64,000 nucleotides of DNA from CBDCXE01 sp965223725 [NCBI: Nitrospinota bacterium]. GTDB lineage: Bacteria > Nitrospinota_A > UBA7883. A program made the position numbers and the translations under genes. The notes beneath the pieces are model-generated. The model had not been told where the DNA came from. It did not search any database and was given only the letters and a program-made list of their open reading frames with translations. This document shows positions 43,528 through 50,564 of the stretch, piece after piece. The stretch is from positions 682,001 to 746,000 of the forward strand of contig CBDCXE010000006.1 of assembly GCA_965223725.1 (NCBI GenBank). The letters are read 5' to 3'. The stretch's first letter is position 1; each line of letters starts with the position of its first letter.

Positions 43528-44408
43528 GCCATGCAATCGGCTTGATTGCAGGCCCGGCCCTGATACTGTTCGCGCCAGATAGCGCCTGGGCCTGGGGCGT
43601 TGGGATGCATATCGCCCAGGGCAGCTTTATCATGGAAAATCTTGCCATGATAAAGCCCGCCATAGCCATGGTCATAAGCGCCAACCCGATGGACTATCTG
43701 TATGGCAGTATCAGCGCAGATATTTTTATAGGCAAAGGGTATAAACGCAGGGAGGACCATTGTCATAATTGGAGCGTAGGTTTAAAAGTGCTGGAAGAGT
43801 CGCATGATGACTCTACCAAGGCGTACGCTTATGGATATCTGTCGCATCTGGCGGCGGATATAATAGCCCACAATTATCTGGTGCCGAAGATGCTATCGAC
43901 ACAGCCTGCCTCCGACAGAGTGGGCCATGTATATTGGGAGTTCCGGGCAGACCGGTTCATCAAGAAACGTTACTGGAAAATGGCCAGCAAGGTAATATCA
44001 AACCATAACAAGAGCAACGACACCCTTATCAAAAGTGTTATGAAAGGGGGCGACCTGCGATTTGGCGCAAAGAAAATGGTATTCAAAAGGTCAATCAAGG
44101 TCAGCGACTTGATAGTGTGGCGAGAGCAGGTTGACAACGCATTATTCGGCAGGCGTAAGCTGACTAAAAAGCAGGTCATCAACCTGAATAACTATTCGAT
44201 AAACATGATCATTGATATGCTGGTGAATGAGGAAGAAGCTGTGTGCATGCGTTACGACCCGGTGGGCACCGGCAGTATGCTCAAGGCAAAACAGTTTAGG
44301 AGTCAGCGAAACAATCACATATCGGCCAATGAGATCGACCAGTTTTTCCAGGTCCCGGATGATATAACAGAACTATCTTATGTGGACGCCGATTCGACCC
44401 GGTTTTAG
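43476..44408 (+). CDS. Zinc-dependent phospholipase C-like exported protein
   Basis: 310 aa. The signal peptide ends SAWA, leaving Trp40 as the mature N-terminus (WGVGMHIAQG); in phospholipase C/S1 nucleases the N-terminal Trp binds zinc. Further ligand-type residues follow in EDHCHNW, KAYAYGYLSHLAADIIAHN and VYWEFRADRF. Helical all-alpha pattern throughout. The only in-frame start with a signal peptide lies 52 bp inside the preceding gene, so the two are coupled. Its stop overlaps the convergent TPR gene. Lipid or nucleic acid substrate is unknown. Confidence 0.83.
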   Translation: MEKASKNGIHRRSVKNLGHAIGLIAGPALILFAPDSAWAWGVGMHIAQGSFIMENLAMIKPAIAMVISANPMDYLYGSISADIFIGKGYKRREDHCHNWSVGLKVLEESHDDSTKAYAYGYLSHLAADIIAHNYLVPKMLSTQPASDRVGHVYWEFRADRFIKKRYWKMASKVISNHNKSNDTLIKSVMKGGDLRFGAKKMVFKRSIKVSDLIVWREQVDNALFGRRKLTKKQVINLNNYSINMIIDMLVNEEEAVCMRYDPVGTGSMLKAKQFRSQRNNHISANEIDQFFQVPDDITELSYVDADSTRF

Positions 44409-45469
44409 TATATCCCGGCCAGCGCGCTGATTCGGTTTTCCAGTAAACCATGGTTTATCAGGTTGAGCGATTTTTTAAACCATGCCAATGCGTTGTTTTC
44501 ATCACCTTGCCTTATGTGACACAACCCAGCGCGGTATGGAATCATATGGTCCAGCCTAAACTCTGGGAACAGCTCCTGATACATCTTTCCCGCCGCTTCA
44601 TATTGGCCGGTTCCAAAAAGAAGGTCGGCCTGGCGCCTATTTAGCGCTGGTTCAATCTCTTCGCCCTCTTCGGTAGCGTTTATCAGCATGTTCAGATATT
44701 TTTTCGCCTGGACATACTCCTGCTTCTCCAGGTAATAGCTCACCAAAACTTCGGCCGGCTCCAACGCATCTGGGTCGATCTTCAGCGCTTGTTTGAACAG
44801 CTTCGCGGCCTCTTCCTGTTTACCCAGTTGGTATAGCCGGTCGCCATTGATAATTTTTCTCCAGGCGCTTCGTTTCTGTCTATTGGTCAGATTCAGCAAT
44901 ATATTCATCAAATGTGAAATGATCCAATATATCGTCACAGCCAGGTCATCCAGCCGGTCCATGAGCCAGCCAATGGGGCCAGCGAGAGATGGTTCACTAC
45001 CTTTTTCGCCCGTATCGTTTGGATGCTTCATGAGTATGGCCTTCTCTGTCTCCAGCAACGCAGCTGCTTGAATATCAGCGGAAGCGTGGGGCAATACTCT
45101 TGATATGGCCTGCAAGGTGGTATGCTCGCCATTGATGAATTTTATGATACCGTATAGCGCTTGTACTGAAAGGTTGCCGGGGGATTTTTCTGCCGCTCTG
45201 ACGCAAAGTTTGGCCGCGCTATCAAGCTCGCCAATTTTATATCGATGATTCGCCGCAAAGAAAAGAGCCGGCGCTGAAGAGACCTGTTCGTTTATCAAGG
45301 TATCGAAATCGCCACCATCACCTGCCAATAGACCGCGCCTGATCCGAAGCCTGTTATCACGGTCTGAATCGGAAGAGGCGATAGCGGTATCCAGCGCCTT
45401 GATGGCTTCATCCCGCTTGCCAACAGCATTCAGTTTGGCTGCTTTTCGGAGCGCCCGCCAGGCTTTCAT
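44405..45469 (-). CDS. Tetratricopeptide-repeat protein with central hydrophobic segment
   Basis: 354 aa. TPR-type repeats occupy both halves (MKAWRALRKAAKLNAVGKRDEAIKAL read as AAKLNAVGKRDEAIKAL; AAKLFKQALKIDPDALEP; YLEKQEYVQAKKYLNMLI; AWFKKSLNLI). Between them at about 160-195 lies a hydrophobic stretch (DLAVTIYWIISHLMNILLNL), either a membrane hairpin or a buried helix. It follows the cyclic-nucleotide-binding gene by 20 nt on the same strand, a likely operon. No function can be assigned. Confidence 0.8.
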   Translation of the reverse strand: MKAWRALRKAAKLNAVGKRDEAIKALDTAIASSDSDRDNRLRIRRGLLAGDGGDFDTLINEQVSSAPALFFAANHRYKIGELDSAAKLCVRAAEKSPGNLSVQALYGIIKFINGEHTTLQAISRVLPHASADIQAAALLETEKAILMKHPNDTGEKGSEPSLAGPIGWLMDRLDDLAVTIYWIISHLMNILLNLTNRQKRSAWRKIINGDRLYQLGKQEEAAKLFKQALKIDPDALEPAEVLVSYYLEKQEYVQAKKYLNMLINATEEGEEIEPALNRRQADLLFGTGQYEAAGKMYQELFPEFRLDHMIPYRAGLCHIRQGDENNALAWFKKSLNLINHGLLENRISALAGIY

Positions 45470-45489
45470 CGGTTATTCTGGCTGGATGA

Positions 45490-45948
45490 TTACCATAACA
45501 GGTTGTTGCGCAGCTCGAAATTGGCGCTCCGCATCCTTTCGCACAGCAAGTTAGCGATATTCCTGATTAATTTATAGCCCGTTTTGTAACCATCCTTGAT
45601 TAACTGATTCAGATCTTCATTCCGGAGCCGCAGGCAGGATACAGCATCCTGGGCGATGACGTTGGCGGAACGGCGGGAGTGGTCTATATATGAAAACTCC
45701 CCAATAACACCAAAATTTTTGATTACCCGCAAACGGTGCATTTCAGCAGTTTCATCGATGCGTTTTATCTCAACCGACGCCCAGCCTTCATAGATAATGT
45801 ACAGATCCAGATCAAAATCTTCCTCCTTGATAATAGCTTCACCCTTGGAAAAGTCGCATGGGATCCCTATGGCCGCTAGTTTTTCCATTTCGCTCAGCTC
45901 GAAACCATCAGCAAGTTTGCAATGCTTCAGAATCTCTACTTTGTCCAT
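45490..45948 (-). CDS. Stand-alone cyclic nucleotide-binding domain protein
   Basis: 152 aa, essentially one Crp-type cNMP-binding beta-roll with its helices and no DNA-binding domain. The phosphate-binding cassette is recognisable: FGVIGEFSYIDHSRRSANV keeps the Gly-Glu and the Arg-Ser-Ala. It follows rplI and precedes the TPR gene. GGGAGGG lies 4 nt before the ATG, directly after a small hairpin. It could sense cAMP/cGMP and signal through a partner such as the TPR protein; that is inference. Confidence 0.85.
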   Translation of the reverse strand: MDKVEILKHCKLADGFELSEMEKLAAIGIPCDFSKGEAIIKEEDFDLDLYIIYEGWASVEIKRIDETAEMHRLRVIKNFGVIGEFSYIDHSRRSANVIAQDAVSCLRLRNEDLNQLIKDGYKTGYKLIRNIANLLCERMRSANFELRNNLLW

Positions 45949-45957
45949 GTTTCCCTC

Positions 45958-45974
45958 CCATTAATTTAATGGGC
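45958..45974 (-). repeat. Small inverted repeat abutting the Shine-Dalgarno of the cNMP-binding gene
   Basis: CCCATT-AAATT-AATGGG on the minus strand, in the 31-nt gap after rplI and touching the GGGAGGG ribosome-binding site. May influence initiation or be a weak attenuator. Confidence 0.4.
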
Positions 45975-45979
45975 GTAGT

Positions 45980-46540
45980 TTATTCCGGATCAGGCTTGAC
46001 CTCTTCGGGATTGTCTGCACTATCCTCAGTAACAGCAGCAGACACCTCTTCTGTCGCCACTTCCTCTGTGGTCCCTTCTTCAATTTCCGGCGCCGCCTCC
46101 GGCTTTACGACCAGGTTCAATACAGCCGTTACTTGCGGGTGGATCTTCACCTGGGCCTCGAACTGCCCAACTTTCTTTACTGGTTGTGACAGCGCTATTT
46201 TCTTCTTCTCGACCTCGAATCCTTTCTCCTTTAACGCTTCTTCGATATCAGCGTTGGTCACAGAGCCGAAAAGCTTGCCCTCTTCACCAGCCTTTCGGAT
46301 AAACTCAAGTTCACCCACCGCTTCGAGCGTGGCTTTGCTAGCCTGGGCCGATTCCATCATTTTGGCGATTTTCCTTGCCCTCTGCTTCAGGTTGTTTTCA
46401 TAGGTCTTGATATTTTCCGCCGTGGCCGGGAAAGCCAGCTTCCTGGGCACAAGGTAGTTGCGTGCGTACCCTGCGGCCACTTCAACAGCGTCCCCCGGTT
46501 CGCCCAGTTGCGGCACATAATCACTTAATATCACTTTCAT
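45980..46540 (-). CDS. rplI: Ribosomal protein bL9 with acidic C-terminal tail
   Basis: 186 aa. The N-terminal domain is classic L9 (MKVILSDYVPQLGEPGDAVE, then AAGYARNYLVPRKLAFPAT), with the long connecting helix and a C-terminal domain containing EEGKLFGSVTNADIEEAL and VKIHPQVTAVLNLVV. The normal protein is about 150 aa; the extra 35 residues are a Glu/Thr/Val-rich acidic tail (EEGTTEEVATEEVS). It ends the rpsF-ssb-rpsR-DUF2232-rplI operon. Confidence 0.96.
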   Translation of the reverse strand: MKVILSDYVPQLGEPGDAVEVAAGYARNYLVPRKLAFPATAENIKTYENNLKQRARKIAKMMESAQASKATLEAVGELEFIRKAGEEGKLFGSVTNADIEEALKEKGFEVEKKKIALSQPVKKVGQFEAQVKIHPQVTAVLNLVVKPEAAPEIEEGTTEEVATEEVSAAVTEDSADNPEEVKPDPE

Positions 46541-46585
46541 TTTATTCTCTCCAGCCTTTCAAATCCGGTTTATATATATTTATTG

Positions 46586-47545
46586 TTAATCTTGTTGTTC
46601 ATTATTTGGGGCGTCCAGTTTGCGAAAGTCCGCCCAGACATCAGCAAAGCCGATCATGCTCACCGCCACTATCAACATCATTTGTGAAAATACAATGAAA
46701 TAACCAATAGCTCGCAGGATAACAGGTATACCCAATTTTGCAAAATAGAAATGGATAATAGCGATACCCTGGAACAGGTAAGCCAACCCGGAAATTATCA
46801 GGATGTTCAGTCCTACCGCGCCAGCAAACCCATCAAATAAATATGTGGCTATCCCGCCTGCGATCACTGCCCAAACTAGAGTATCAATTGTTCGCCATTT
46901 TGAAAAATAGTGGCCTTCGAAGTGGATTCCCAGTCCTAATTTATCAGATAAAATATTGATTACTAAATAGTTTACAACAACCAGAAACACGACACTGATA
47001 AACGCCATACTGAAAAATGTAGTCATGAACAAATTTATCATTGATTCAGAATTATTCTCCACCCATTCGATATAGCTTTGCTCCATACCAACATTTTTAT
47101 AAGTTTCCAGCATAGTGTCTATCGCCGCTTTGGCCCAATGGGTCAGCCCTTCAAAGAAGCCAGTTTCACCGCCAGAGCCAAAGAGAAGCAACAGTACAGC
47201 ACCAACGGAGAAAGGTATCAAGGCAGAAAATGTGATCGTCATCTCCAACGATGCCGCGCGCCGGTAAGCCTCCGACAACGCCAGCGCTACAAGTCCGCAA
47301 AATATCAGAAAAAATAAAGCGTTAGCCAAGCCACTTACGGCCGTTATTATCAAGGCGCCAACCCCAACGAACATCGCCCCCGCCCTTTGACCATGTACTA
47401 GAAAAGAATAGTATAAGGGTACAGGCGCAAACAGTCCTGCAGGGGGGATAAACGCTGATAAATAGAACAGGGTAAGTGATGCGGCAAGGGGAAGCGTCGT
47501 GTGTAGCAGGCTTCGCCCACCATTTCGCCCTATGGTATGCGTCAT
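46586..47545 (-). CDS. DUF2232 (YybS-like) membrane protein
   Basis: 319 aa with eight or more hydrophobic helices, starting LLHTTLPLAASLTLFYLSAF and ending near FIVFSQMMLIVAVSMIGFADV. DUF2232 proteins occur between rpsR and rplI in many bacteria, which matches this position exactly. The function is unproven; resemblance to ECF-type or YybS membrane components is the usual annotation. The start lies 13 nt after rpsR. Confidence 0.87.
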   Translation of the reverse strand: MTHTIGRNGGRSLLHTTLPLAASLTLFYLSAFIPPAGLFAPVPLYYSFLVHGQRAGAMFVGVGALIITAVSGLANALFFLIFCGLVALALSEAYRRAASLEMTITFSALIPFSVGAVLLLLFGSGGETGFFEGLTHWAKAAIDTMLETYKNVGMEQSYIEWVENNSESMINLFMTTFFSMAFISVVFLVVVNYLVINILSDKLGLGIHFEGHYFSKWRTIDTLVWAVIAGGIATYLFDGFAGAVGLNILIISGLAYLFQGIAIIHFYFAKLGIPVILRAIGYFIVFSQMMLIVAVSMIGFADVWADFRKLDAPNNEQQD

Positions 47546-47558
47546 GACCGAAGCCTGT

Positions 47559-47822
47559 TTACATATTTGTAAATGGTATCAGCGCTATGGACCTTGCCCG
47601 TTTGATCGCCACTGTCAGCTTCCGCTGATGATTGGCGCAATTACCCGAGATTCGGCTGGGGATGATTTTCCCTCGTTCCGTGAGCAGGTTTCGTATGGTT
47701 TTGATATCTTTATAATCGATATGCTCGATTTTCTCCAGGCAGAATCGGCAAACCTTTTTTTGAAAAAAGGTCCGCCGCTTGAAACCGCCTTTGCTTCCCT
47801 TTGAATTGAATTGTCTGTTCAT
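47559..47822 (-). CDS. rpsR: Ribosomal protein bS18
   Basis: 87 aa. Core motif [21 protein letters not shown], shown here as [18 protein letters not shown], followed by the RNA-binding [21 protein letters not shown]. Cysteines CRFC and NC suggest the zinc-binding form. AAGGAG stands before the ATG. S18 pairs with S6 on the small-subunit platform and the complex is the presumed repressor of this operon's leader. Confidence 0.97.
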   Translation of the reverse strand: MNRQFNSKGSKGGFKRRTFFQKKVCRFCLEKIEHIDYKDIKTIRNLLTERGKIIPSRISGNCANHQRKLTVAIKRARSIALIPFTNM

Positions 47823-47889
47823 TTTATTAATATCTCCTTATCGCCCAATGCCCGGGCTGGTCGTATTTTATTTATTAAGTAGCTGAAAG

Positions 47890-48294
47890 TTAGAATGGCA
47901 CATCTTCATCCATGCCGCCACCGCCGCTGTCAAAACTGGATCCACGGGATTGAGACTCGGAGCCTCCGCCCTTGCCACCCCCGCCGCCGAGGAATACCAC
48001 GCGGTCTGCGGTGACTTCAAGTTTGCTCCGCTTCTGACCATCTTCTGTTTCCCAGGCGGAGTATGAAAGCCGACCGTCAATAGCCACGGATCTACCCTTG
48101 GAAAGATATTCAGAGCATAGCTCCGCAGTTTTGGCCCAGGTGACTATATCCACAAACACCGTTGACTCTCTATCCTTGTACTTCTCGTTCATGGCAAGGC
48201 CAAACTTGCACAATGCAGAACCACTGGGTGTATAGCGAAGCTCCGGGTCACGGGTAAGGTTGCCGATCAGCACTACTTTATTCAGGGTCGCCAT
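47890..48294 (-). CDS. ssb: Single-stranded DNA-binding protein
   Basis: About 134 aa. OB fold beginning ATLNKVVLIGNLTRDPELRY, with FVDIVTWAKTAELCSEYLSKG (read as VDIVTWAKTAE) and VAIDGRLSYSAWE. A Gly/Ser-rich linker leads to the acidic tip MDEDVPF that recruits repair and replication partners. The ATG at 48294 overlaps the rpsF end by 17 nt; the frame is open 7 codons further. The gene lies between rpsF and rpsR, a common arrangement. Confidence 0.97.
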   Translation of the reverse strand: MATLNKVVLIGNLTRDPELRYTPSGSALCKFGLAMNEKYKDRESTVFVDIVTWAKTAELCSEYLSKGRSVAIDGRLSYSAWETEDGQKRSKLEVTADRVVFLGGGGGKGGGSESQSRGSSFDSGGGGMDEDVPF

Positions 48295-48724
48295 TTTCAA
48301 TAACCCCCTGCTCAACAGGCGCTTCCGGAACGGTTGTGGTTTCCGAAGTTGTTACATTTTCATTTTCTAATTTAGGTTTTTCTTCCGCTTCATCGAAAGG
48401 AGTTTTGTTCTGGTTACGTCCGGCGGACCCGTCGAAAATAACAACCAGCCCTTTCAGGATGTTTTCGTTGAAGCGATAGTTTCTGTAAAGCTTGGCCACG
48501 ATATCCGGCCCTGCGGAAAAGCGGATCAGCGAGTAGAAACCGTACCTCTGCTTTTTAATGGCATAAGCCAGTCGCTTTTTACCCCAGTCGCTTTTTTCGT
48601 TGATTCCGCCCTCTTCAGCTTCGATAAAGCCAGTCAGCTTTGTTACTTCGTTTTCGATCTCTTCGTCGGTGAGGTCAGCCTTGATGATGACAAGGGTCTC
48701 GTAGTCCTTACGCGCATTTGCCAT
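48278..48724 (-). CDS. rpsF: Ribosomal protein bS6
   Basis: 148 aa. S6 fold with YETLVIIKADLTDEEIENEV, WGKKRLAYAIKKQRYGFYSL and FNENILKGLVVIF. The C-terminus has an acidic Glu/Thr-rich extension of about 45 residues (EEKPKLENENVTT), like the tail of bL9 in the same operon. AAGGAG lies 5 nt before the ATG and is paired in the leader structure, so expression is probably autoregulated by S6:S18. Confidence 0.97.
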   Translation of the reverse strand: MANARKDYETLVIIKADLTDEEIENEVTKLTGFIEAEEGGINEKSDWGKKRLAYAIKKQRYGFYSLIRFSAGPDIVAKLYRNYRFNENILKGLVVIFDGSAGRNQNKTPFDEAEEKPKLENENVTTSETTTVPEAPVEQGVIENGDPE

Positions 48725-48729
48725 AGGAT

Positions 48730-48778
48730 CTCCTTTCGGTTATCAAGCTCCATCCATTTTATACGAAGGAGCAAGGAG
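48730..48778 (-). promoter_or_regulatory. Candidate S6:S18-binding rpsF leader that sequesters the Shine-Dalgarno
   Basis: On the minus strand CTCCTT (48778-48773) pairs with the ribosome-binding AAGGAG (48735-48730). Directly stacked inside, GCTCC (48772-48768) pairs with GGAGC (48751-48747). The 3' side carries an 11-nt bulge, TTGATAACCGA, containing CCG. A bulged CCG in a hairpin before rpsF is the known S6:S18 recognition feature. Confidence 0.6.
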
Positions 48779-48796
48779 TTAATATTAAAAACGAAA

Positions 48797-48826
48797 ATTA
48801 TAACAGAACAGGTAATTGTTTACCAA
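48797..48826 (-). promoter_or_regulatory. Promoter of the rpsF operon
   Basis: Minus strand TTGGTA (48826-48821), an 18-nt spacer and TATAAT (48802-48797), extended by TGT (TGTTATAAT). The -35 overlaps the last codon of the PilZ gene. The start is near 48790. Confidence 0.65.
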
Positions 48827-49356
48827 AGGAAAAACTTGATGGTTTTTTCAATCTGTTGCTCGAGCTTGTCGAATTTAACGCCAAGTTTGGTGATTTGTGT
48901 GGCTGGGTCCGTCACTACGTTCATGATTTCACTTTTTATATTTAAAAGCTTGTTTTCATCCTGCCCTGGCAAGTTGAAGGCTATGAACAACGGCTCGCCT
49001 TTGGCAAACTTGTATCGGCTCATCTGGGCTCTTGTAACCTCGAACCCCATGCCAGTGGCGCTTATATCAATGACTTTCACATGAACCCCTTTTTTCATGC
49101 CAGAGCTCACTTCTGGTGTTCGGCTGATATAGCCGTAAACATTTATTGGTTTTCTGTAGTTATCCCGTACATTGGGGATCAGCATGAATTGCTGATTGCA
49201 CGATTTACATGTAGCCTTTGCCGATTTTTTTAATGGCGCGTTAAGTTTTATGACTGATTTGTGCCCACACCCTGGACATTTGAGCTTTAGTTCCGGTGAA
49301 GGATAGAATACCAGCTCAGGTAAGCTATCCTCTGTATCGTCGGTTTCGGAGATCAT
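48820..49356 (-). CDS. PilZ-domain c-di-GMP receptor with N-terminal zinc ribbon
   Basis: 178 aa. Cysteines C27-xx-C30 and C50-xx-C53 (KCPGCGHK, CKSC) form a small zinc-ribbon-like module. The PilZ domain follows with both ligand motifs: R64-xxx-R68 (RDNYR) and D97-x-S99-xx-G102 (DISATG). It should therefore bind cyclic di-GMP. It is transcribed into the rpsF promoter region and diverges from the aldo/keto reductase. Partners are unknown; the T2SS or the glycan genes are possible targets. Confidence 0.88.
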   Translation of the reverse strand: MISETDDTEDSLPELVFYPSPELKLKCPGCGHKSVIKLNAPLKKSAKATCKSCNQQFMLIPNVRDNYRKPINVYGYISRTPEVSSGMKKGVHVKVIDISATGMGFEVTRAQMSRYKFAKGEPLFIAFNLPGQDENKLLNIKSEIMNVVTDPATQITKLGVKFDKLEQQIEKTIKFFLW

Positions 49357-49450
49357 CTTTACATTACCGATTAATCAATAGATAATACAATAATTTTAGT
49401 TAGTTATTCGCATACAGTAAACGGGGATTTCCCCCACTGTTTATATTATA

Positions 49451-49462
49451 AGTGTTAACACT
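49451..49462. promoter_or_regulatory. 12-bp palindrome between PilZ and aldo/keto reductase genes
   Basis: AGTGTTAACACT, perfect two-fold symmetry, next to an AT-rich TATATTATAA. A possible operator for either divergent gene. Confidence 0.35.
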
Positions 49463-49506
49463 ATTTCAAGGCTAATAAAATTAAATAATTATATCGAATT
49501 TTTGCT

Positions 49507-50442
49507 ATGAATCAAGTTATGGAATTTGCTGAAAGAAATATCGGCCCTGTTGGTCTTGGCGCCTGGGGTATCGGTGGCCCTCCATTCTGGGCCGAAAGAG
49601 ACGAAGCCACCGCCGTTGCCACTGTACGAAAAGCGATAGATTTGGGTGTTAACCTGATAGATACTGCTCCTGTTTATGGATTTGGCAGGTCGGAGGAGAT
49701 TATCGGGAAAGCGATCGAGGGTGTGCGGGATAAAGTTTTGATTGCCACAAAATGCGGATTGCGATGGAAAGAAGAAAAACTGGGTGGAATATATAATAAC
49801 CTTAAGCCAGCGTCGATTTTTGAAGAGCTGGAGGCTTCTCTTAAAAGATTGAAAACAGACAGAATAGATTTGTATCAGATACATTGGCCCGACCCAAAAG
49901 TCTCTCTTCAGGAGCCGTTGGTGGCGCTGTCACTGCTGAAAATGCAAGGGAAGTTACTGAACATTGGTGTGAGTAACTTTAGCAAGGAGCAACTGGAGGA
50001 AGCGAACCAGATTGCTGAAATAAGCTCTGTTCAGCCAAAATATAACCTGCTGGAGAGAGAGATAGAAGATTCGATCCTGCCTTATTGCCAGGCTAATGAT
50101 ATCAAGGTGTTGGCTTACAGCCCTCTTGCCTCTGGCCTGCTGACCGGTAAATATAGTGATCGCTCACAACTGGACGGCTGGCGCTCCAAGGGCAATATGG
50201 GAATATTTAAAAAAAAGACGATTGGTCCGGCCCTTGATAAAGTACAAAAATTAAAAGAGTTTGCTGATAGTAAAGGCATATCACTGACAAACATGGCCAT
50301 CCGCTGGGTGATAGACCAGCCAGGTGTCACCTGTGCGCTTGTGGGGGCCAATACACCAGGGCAGGTCGAACAGAATATCAAAGCTGTTGATATGAAGCTT
50401 GAGCAGAGTGATATTGAATCTATAAAATCTATAATTGGTTAA
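49507..50442 (+). CDS. Aldo/keto reductase
   Basis: 311 aa NAD(P)H-dependent oxidoreductase of the (beta/alpha)8 AKR superfamily. The catalytic tetrad regions are present: Asp and Tyr in NLIDTAPVYGFGRSEE, Lys in IATKCGLRW, His in DLYQIHWPDP. The cofactor-binding end has GVSNFSKEQLEEA, AYSPLASGLLTGKY and GANTPGQVEQNI. Substrates of such AKRs cannot be predicted. It is a single gene with no operon partner. Confidence 0.93.
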   Translation: MNQVMEFAERNIGPVGLGAWGIGGPPFWAERDEATAVATVRKAIDLGVNLIDTAPVYGFGRSEEIIGKAIEGVRDKVLIATKCGLRWKEEKLGGIYNNLKPASIFEELEASLKRLKTDRIDLYQIHWPDPKVSLQEPLVALSLLKMQGKLLNIGVSNFSKEQLEEANQIAEISSVQPKYNLLEREIEDSILPYCQANDIKVLAYSPLASGLLTGKYSDRSQLDGWRSKGNMGIFKKKTIGPALDKVQKLKEFADSKGISLTNMAIRWVIDQPGVTCALVGANTPGQVEQNIKAVDMKLEQSDIESIKSIIG

Positions 50443-50564
50443 TGTGGTCCTGCCAAACTATACAAATCTTCACTTGGCGTTGGTAATATACTTTCCATTA
50501 ATACAATTCTTTTAATCGTCATAGTTTCTGATAATCTGATAAAATCCGTGTTGGGGTAGGAATC

